64,000 bases of DNA, taken from the NCBI GenBank assembly GCA_963576475.1, contig OY754972.1:11119062-11183061 (forward strand), read 5' to 3'. The DNA is from Molanna angustata. Taxonomy: Eukaryota; Arthropoda; Insecta; Trichoptera; Molannidae. Below the pieces are notes generated by a model that did no database searches, was not told the DNA's origin, and saw nothing but the letters and a program-made list of their open reading frames with translations. The translations under genes were made by a program, and so were the position numbers. Shown here in pieces: positions 61,771 to 64,000 of this stretch (position 1 is its first letter; every line of letters begins with the position of its first letter).

Positions 61771-62426
61771 TCTTGTTTTTAACGTGACGTAGCCGGAAGC
61801 GATTATTGGATCCGGTCAATTAGTGATGTATCCGGTAAACGTCTAATGATGCCGGATTACCGGATCACCGGACTGCAATCCCTACGAGCATGTATGCAAA
61901 GATGTATGAATGTGACTATGTGAGAGAGGCAGTGAATTTACGCATAGGCACAAGTGCATGGCGCTCGGTTATCTCTACTTACCCCAATAACATGACGTGT
62001 TGGTATATATGTATTTTAAATTTGACGTCATTGTATAAAAACAACACATTATTATAATTGTTAAAACAACTCAAACCCGACAAAGATGTTTGTGTGAAAA
62101 AATCGCGGTAATTCCGAGAACCATTATATCAATAATACTGCATCTTTGAAAGAGAAGGCAGGCAATACAAGATGTTGTGATTGATTATTATCGAACCTGA
62201 GGTCTGAGCCGTTCAAGGTCTGAAGTGAGAGGTAAATATGGCTGTTTTTTTTTGGTTTGCGGGTTACACAACTTTTGCAGATGATGATGATGCTGTAAGC
62301 TATGCCAATTGCCAATTCATCCTTGCCTCGTCCGCTGTATATTATGATGTTTATTTTTTTCATTCAAAAAGAATCTAAGTATACCAATTTAATGGTATTG
62401 ATAATAGGTGGAGTCGTTGCGGAGTC
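61771..62426. other. Spacer, nothing recognised
   Basis: It has a cluster of near-palindromic TCCGG/CCGGAT motifs near 61790-61870 (GGATCCGGTC, GTATCCGGTAA, GCCGGATTACCGGATCACCGG). No gene. Confidence 0.45.
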
Positions 62427-62475
62427 CTGGTGGGCAAGTCTTGTCAACAGGCGGAATAAAAACTATTCGTGTTTA

Positions 62476-63039
62476 GGTATAAATGAAAACACTTATTTGT
62501 TTGAGTTTCACTATTTTATTTAAAAGTGGCACTAACCGGTATCGATCTGTTGAAGATCATCGCCAGAGTGCACGAAAATGAATGTGAACAGAGTATAAAT
62601 ATAATTGAAATATTGGTACACTACCTTTTTTTTGTAAAGTTCTATCAGTTCGATTAGTATTGCCTGAAAGAACTGATGAAGAAAACTAAAAACAAACAAA
62701 CAAACAAAACAGTATGGTAAATATGTGTGATGAATATAAAGTTTAGCAATGTTGAAGTCGATAAGTTTGCCAGTTTTCTTCATCAGTTGTTCCTGGCAAT
62801 ACTAATCGAACTGATAGAACTTTACAAAAAAAAAGGTTGTGTACAAATATTTCAATTATATTTATACGATGTTCACATTCATTTTCGTGCACTCTGACGA
62901 TGATCTTCAACAGATCGATACCGGTTAGTGCCAGTTTTAAATAAAATAGTGAAACTTAAACAAATTAGTGTTTTCATTTATACCTAGTATAATGGAGTAT
63001 CACCACGAATTATCCGTCGACAAAATTAACAAGTTATAT
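62476..63039 (+). mobile_element. Palindromic cassette P2 with ATG-led tail
   Basis: It is inserted in MITE K and flanked by TCGTGTTTA (62467-62475) and TCATGTTTA (63040-63048), a 9-bp duplication with one mismatch. The arms start GGTATAAATGAAAACAC at 62476 and end with the complement at 62984; they run inward for about 200 bases, leaving a loop of about 90 bases. The asymmetric tail opens with ATG at 62992 and reads MEYHHELSVDKINKLY, strikingly like the P1 tail. The arms of P1 and P2 share AAAACACTT.TTT, an ACTATTT block and ACCGGT but otherwise differ, so these are separate subfamilies of one element type. Confidence 0.87.
62889..62931 (+). ncRNA. Hammerhead-ribozyme-like motif in P2
   Basis: GCACT (stem I), CTGACGA (perfect CUGANGA core), TGATCTTCAACAGATC (stem II, GATC pairing GATC), GAT (consensus GAA, one change), ACCGGT (minimal stem III), T (cleavage position) and AGTGC, which pairs exactly with GCACT. 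The left arm has the mirrored motif with one further core change (CTGGCGA). The A14 change should cripple cleavage. Minimal stem III hammerheads are known from Penelope-like elements. Confidence 0.6.
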
Positions 63040-63185
63040 TCATGTTTACCTATATTATGGATGTAATTATGTTATGGAGTTGTATAACATCTTAAGATAT
63101 TATAGAACTCCATAACATAATTATATCCATGATATGGGTAATCATGAAGGTTTCGATTTCACCCCTTGACCAGACTTACCCCCTG

Positions 63186-63700
63186 ATGTGTACAAAAAGT
63201 GGGATTTTGGGAATCAAGTGTCATCAAATATTTTTTTTTTTTACTTTATCAAAGACTTAAGGCCCTTGTATACCCTGGGTATACGGATGTATATAAAAAT
63301 GCACACCAAATTACCTTCTAGTGTATGAAACGCGATTTTTTTTTGTATACCACCTAACATGTGATTTATTAAAGTATTATAATAATAATAAAACTCAACC
63401 GGTAGATTTTCATATTCTCTTTCGATTGAAGTAAAAATCTACTTCATAGGCCTTGTAGTTTTTTAGTTACCTACAGTAAAAAAATATAAAAGGATTTTAC
63501 TAAAACAAGAAAAGTAAGTAAAATATGTACATACAAACTGTTCTATATTATAAAGACGTCTCTTTTGACGGTACTGGTGAAATTATTTTCAAAATATACT
63601 ATATAGCCTCTTAAGCACTAATATTAACTTGGATTTTCTTTGTTAATATTATTATTCACATTTCATACCTCATAAGCACAATTACTTACTTAGGTACTTA
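63186..63700. other. AT-rich spacer, nothing recognised
   Basis: No supported feature. Confidence 0.45.
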
Positions 63701-63704
63701 ATCC

Positions 63705-63797
63705 ACATTTGCTCCCAGTGCGGAGCATGTGGACGCCACGAAAGCCTCCCTATCTTGCGCCAGTTGGGCAGCTTTATCCCAATCACCTATTTGTTAA
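63705..63797 (-). pseudogene. LINE ORF2 last residues
   Basis: The minus-strand frame reads GDWDKAAQLAQDREAFVAST, then CSALGANVD and a stop. W..A..LAQDR..F/W is the known extreme C-terminus of several LINE proteins. After the stop comes AAGTACCTAAGTAAGTAA, like the AAGTAAGTAAGT tail of the LINE at 38549-40607. Confidence 0.55.
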
Positions 63798-64000
63798 TAT
63801 ATTTTTAAACAAAATACATAATATGAAAATAAGATACGTGGTATAGTTTGAAGTATTTTTCTCTTAGCAATAAACCATCTTTGCGCGTACATAAATTTCA
63901 CAACGCAAATAAATTGAAATTTTTTCGTGAAATTGATTATTGAATAGCGTGTGCGAAGTACAGGATTTATTTCATTGGGGAGGTGTGGTAGAGTTTGAGT
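63798..64000. other. Terminal spacer, nothing recognised
   Basis: No supported feature before the window ends. Confidence 0.45.

Larger units (their letters stand above)
62427..63185. mobile_element. Palindromic MITE K, copy 4, split by P2
   Basis: The left arm ends at GGCGGAATAAAAACTATTCG TGTTTA; the rest (CATGTTTACCTATATTATGG, the centre and GACCAGACTTACCCCCTG) resumes after 63039. Removing the insert restores a normal MITE K. Confidence 0.88.

Overview
The window looks like transposon-dense, AT-rich insect DNA, most likely from a moth or butterfly. I found no convincing host protein-coding gene, rRNA or functional tRNA. The lepidopteran reading is inference from remembered repeat families: RTE-clade LINE 3' ends with GAA-triplet tails, a jockey-type LINE 3' end with a small hairpin and AATAAA, and several tRNA-derived SINEs. 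Every recognisable coding stretch belongs to a mobile element.

Layout. 0-2.8 kb: SINE fragments and a repeat (W) that returns inverted at 59.4 kb. 2.86-9.30 kb: one huge inverted repeat with arms of about 2.6 and 3.0 kb and a loop of about 0.86 kb carrying a LINE 3' end. 9.3-23 kb: decayed LINE pieces, two full SINE B copies, MITEs and a duplicated, minisatellite-bearing composite region (12.4-15.6 kb). 23-27 kb: an RTE pseudogene nested in repeat Z, and a SINE split by an RTE 3' end with a 19-bp target-site duplication. 27.3-28.8 kb: three long TA arrays around a 435-bp near-perfect palindrome. 29-35 kb: a 5'-truncated CR1/jockey-like LINE and foldback elements. 35-38 kb: a minisatellite-rich element nested among several inverted repeats. 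38.5-40.6 kb: the best-preserved LINE, with an exact 11-bp target-site duplication and a single frameshift. 40.6-50 kb: foldback elements, a LINE interrupted by an RTE end, a pogo-like transposon remnant with a PHD-type zinc finger, and a PIF/Harbinger-like element. 51-53 kb: an RTE pseudogene on the minus strand. 55-64 kb: a mosaic of MITEs, repeats and two palindromic cassettes.

The most interesting signal is the pair of palindromic cassettes at 60823-61105 and 62476-63039, possibly joined by 28031-28496. The first two share an architecture: two inverted arms, a hammerhead-ribozyme-like motif in each arm, then a tail of about 47 nt that opens with ATG and encodes similar 16-residue peptides although the DNA has diverged. 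The first has an exact 10-bp target-site duplication and the second a 9-bp one with one mismatch. I infer terminal-repeat-only copies of a Penelope-like retroelement, but no reverse transcriptase is attached here, so this needs a genome-wide search.
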